Below, one piece after another: positions 41,062 to 64,000 of a stretch of DNA of 64,000 nucleotides. The stretch is from contig PUQB01000040.1 of assembly GCA_003024785.1 (NCBI GenBank), positions 516,880 to 580,879 of the forward strand. The letters are read 5' to 3'. The notes beneath the pieces are model-generated. The model was not told the DNA's origin and did no database searches. It saw only the letters and a program-made list of their open reading frames with translations. Made by a program: the position numbers and the translations under genes. How positions within the stretch are numbered: position 1 is the stretch's first letter; each line of letters starts with the position of its first letter. This stretch comes from Selaginella tamariscina. Lineage: Eukaryota; Streptophyta; Lycopodiopsida; Selaginellales; Selaginellaceae.

Positions 41062-43217
41062 ATGGCGAAGTATATATGGTGTATAACCGGATTCGTGTGC
41101 GAGCAGCGAGCACCATACCAGATGACAAACATACGCCACCCTCGTACGCCAATGCAACGCACTCTCAGAAGCCAAACGCTTACACACACACAGATCATCA
41201 AAGACGGCTACTTCCAATCCAGCGTTTACTTGGGCAACCTCCTCATACAAATGTATGGCAACTGTACAAGCGTGTCCGATGCAAAGTCCGTCTTCGACCA
41301 CCTCCCACACCGTAACAAATACTCCTGGAACATCTTCGTCTCAGCATATGCCCAGAACGGGCAAATGCAGGAAGCGAGACAGGCATTCGATAGAATGCCA
41401 TCCCACGACATTGTAGCATGGAATACTGTGGTCTCTCTACATGCCCAGAACGGAGATATCAGCGGAGCAAGGAGAGTCTTCGATCGGATGCCGGAGAGAA
41501 ACACAGCATCGTGGAATGTAATGATTCAAGCATATGCCCAGAATGGGCAAATGCTTGCAGCCAAGAGTTTCTTCGACGGCATGCGTTCTCGAGATGTCAT
41601 CTCCTGGACGACCATGATGGCTGCGTATGTTCAATACGGGCATTTCGATGAGCCCAAACAGATGTTTGAGTTCATTCCCCATGTGAATCTTATGGCGGGG
41701 ACCGTCATGGTTCAAGCATTTGCTCAGAGAGGGCAGCTCACTCAAGCGAAGGAGCTATTTGATTCGATGCCGGAGAGAGATGGTATCCTCTGGAACGTCC
41801 TCATTGCTTCATTCTCTGGTAGCACCGGGTTCCAGAATGCAAAGATGGCGTTCGATGTCATGCCGGAGAGAACCGTGGTCAGCTGGAACTCGATGATTCA
41901 GGCGTTTGCAACGAGCGGCTCTTTCGACGAGGCCAAGTCTTGGTTCCGGCGGATGCCGAAGAGGGACCTCTTCTCGTGGAACGCAATGATGCAGGTGCAC
42001 TCCGTGAACGGGGAGCTCGAAGAAGCATTACGCGTGTTTGGTACCGCTCCCGAGCGGGACGTCGTGTCGTGGAACACCATCCTGCAAGCGTTTACCCAGA
42101 ACGACACACTGAAGGCCGTCGAGGAGACCTTCGAGAGGATGCCGCAGAGGAACCAGATCTCCCTCAACGTCATGATGCAGGCGTATGCGCTCAACGGACG
42201 ACTCGACGAGGCGAGGAAGTCGTTCGACTCGCACCCCGGACACGACGAGATCGCGTCCAGCCTAATGATCTCCGCATATGCACAAAGAGGGGACATTGAC
42301 AAGGCGAGGAGTGTCTTCAACATGTCCAACCGGCAGCAGGACCACATTGTCGCCTGGAATGCGATGCTGTCCGGGTACGCACAGACCGGCCACAGCAAGC
42401 TCGCCGTCGAGCTCTTCCGGCAGATGGACCTCGAAGGCGTGAAGCCGGACGCTGTCACGTACATAAACATCTTTGATGCATGCTCCCGTTTGGCTGCAGC
42501 CGAGGACGGCTCGGTCTTCATATCGAGCATCCTGGAAGTCCATATGCTCCAGCACGTCACCGTGGGGAACTCGGTTCTCACCATGTACGGCAAGTCCGGA
42601 CTTGTTGCCAAGGCGAGGTCGGCCTTCGAGCAGATGCCCGTCCGAGACTCCGTGTCGTGGAACGCAATGCTTACTGCATATGCTAGAAACGGACATGCAG
42701 ATGCTGCCTTGGAGCTGTTCAACTATATGGAGCTCCACGGCATACCGCCGGATATAATCACGTTTCTTAACGTCATCTTTGCCTGCAGTCACGCAGGTTA
42801 CCTACACAGGGCGCGTGGCTACTTCCTGTCGATGGTCGGGGACTACCAGGTTCTGCCTATCTACGACCACTATGTATGCATGACAGACTTACTTGCTCGG
42901 GCTGGGCGCTTGCTTGATGCGGAGGAGCTTGTAAACACCATGCCGTATGAGCCGAACTACGAGGCGTGGATGGCGTTGTTGTGTGCGTGTAAGAGCCACG
43001 GGGACGTCAAGTGCGGGAAGCGAGCGGCCAACTTCTTCTTCAGGGCGAGCGTTCCTGGCGGTTTGAGTCTCCTTACATCATTCTCTCGCAGCTGCATGCG
43101 GAGGCTGGCAACCAGGACGATGTTCTCGAGGTGCGGAAGGCAATGAGGTATATCAAGGAGCTCCAGGTTGCACCTGTGTCTAACCCACAGATTTCACGTC
43201 CGCTGCTCAACCTCTGA
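41062..43217 (+). CDS. Intronless PPR protein with S-type repeats and E motif (one frame slip)
   Basis: Pentatricopeptide repeat protein, likely organellar RNA binding (editing or processing). The first ATG in the long frame is 41062; the frame is open to 43146. About eleven consecutive 31-residue S-type repeats (pattern DVVSWNxMIQAYAQNGxxxEARxxFDRMPER) are followed by P-L-S-P-L2-S2 repeats (YAQTGHSKLAVELFRQM, LTMYGKSGLVAKARSAFEQM, DLLARAGRLLDAEEL). The expected E motif (SPYIILSQLHAEAG...DVLEVRKAMR) lies in another frame from about 43060 to the TGA at 43215-43217; one missing base, probably in GGCGGTTTGAG (43057-43067), explains the switch. As read, the protein would end at 43146 and lose the E motif. 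No DYW deaminase domain. Long S-repeat runs are typical of seed-free plant PPRs. Confidence 0.92.
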
Positions 43218-43393
43218 TACGCTCGTATGTGTAATCCAGTTTTGTTAAATGTATACTTTTATACATATGTTTATGTGTATATTAGAGAGAGAGAGAACTA
43301 ATTCATATATGTTCAAGTGTACATAAAAACAGTTATATATTACCTTCATGATACTTTAGATTTACAAAAAATGTCCTCGGTTAAGTAAAACTC
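43218..43393. other. Convergent 3' flanks of the PPR and SYD-like genes
   Basis: Only about 175 bp separates the two coding ends, so the 3' untranslated regions probably overlap or abut. AT-rich with a short GA run at 43286-43297. Confidence 0.6.
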
Positions 43394-63960
<20,567 letters not shown>

Positions 63961-64000
63961 CTGCATTGTTTAATAACTACCATATTAACATGATAATGTA

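Noticed and set aside
41226-42792. Long minus-strand open frames over the PPR gene
   Set aside because: Antisense shadows of a GC-rich, repeat-built coding frame; the plus frame has the PPR motifs.

Overview
The window is nuclear DNA of a streptophyte plant, most likely a seed-free land plant. The evidence is a SPLAYED (SYD)-type SNF2 ATPase whose HSA and helicase segments read like the plant protein, a SURNod19-family gene, a bacterial-type organellar isoleucyl-tRNA synthetase with a leader, an intronless PPR gene built mainly of 31-residue S-type repeats (a style common in lycophytes and bryophytes), and plant chromoviruses with initiator-Met primer sites. A lycophyte is my best guess, but that is inference. 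Introns are short, AT-rich and full of (TA), (GA), (CA) and (CT) microsatellites, which often run into splice sites.

Layout. 1-2700 (-): 5' part of the isoleucyl-tRNA synthetase, ten exons, all in frame. 3453-6012 (-): SURNod19 gene, six exons, with frame problems. 7078-14690: a degenerate satellite whose unit carries an LTR end plus an initiator-Met primer site, split by an old Ty3/gypsy chromovirus (7676-13490). 14.7-20.8 kb: decayed repeats, a tRNA-like sequence, one orphan GC-rich open frame and an old gypsy fossil. 20806-28057: a young gypsy chromovirus inserted into that fossil. 28.5-31.6 kb: AT-rich DNA with no gene seen. 31633-38499: a second chromovirus whose chromodomain region has been multiplied into about ten copies. 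38.5-40.8 kb: decayed LTRs. 41062-43217 (+): PPR gene. 43394-63960 (-): SYD-like gene, 81 exons modelled here, 5' end outside the window.

The most striking feature is the 3' half of the SYD-like gene. After the ATPase core and an AT-hook it runs on for about 50 more small exons, many falling into families of tandemly duplicated exons with symmetric phase (1-1 or 0-0). They encode a long acidic, Glu/Val/Ser-rich tail, which looks like a protein disordered tail grown by serial exon duplication. The other strong signals are the chromodomain array, tRNA-like Pol III promoter boxes inside two LTR families, and a satellite built on a retroelement primer-binding site.

The SYD, SURNod19 and PPR genes show single-base frame slips, nearly all one missing base in or beside a short homopolymer, with intact splice sites and no independent nonsense changes. 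The simplest reading is residual indel errors in a long-read assembly, though true decay cannot be excluded for SURNod19. Exon boundaries were read by eye from GT/AG sites, phase and protein similarity, so each may be off by a few bases.
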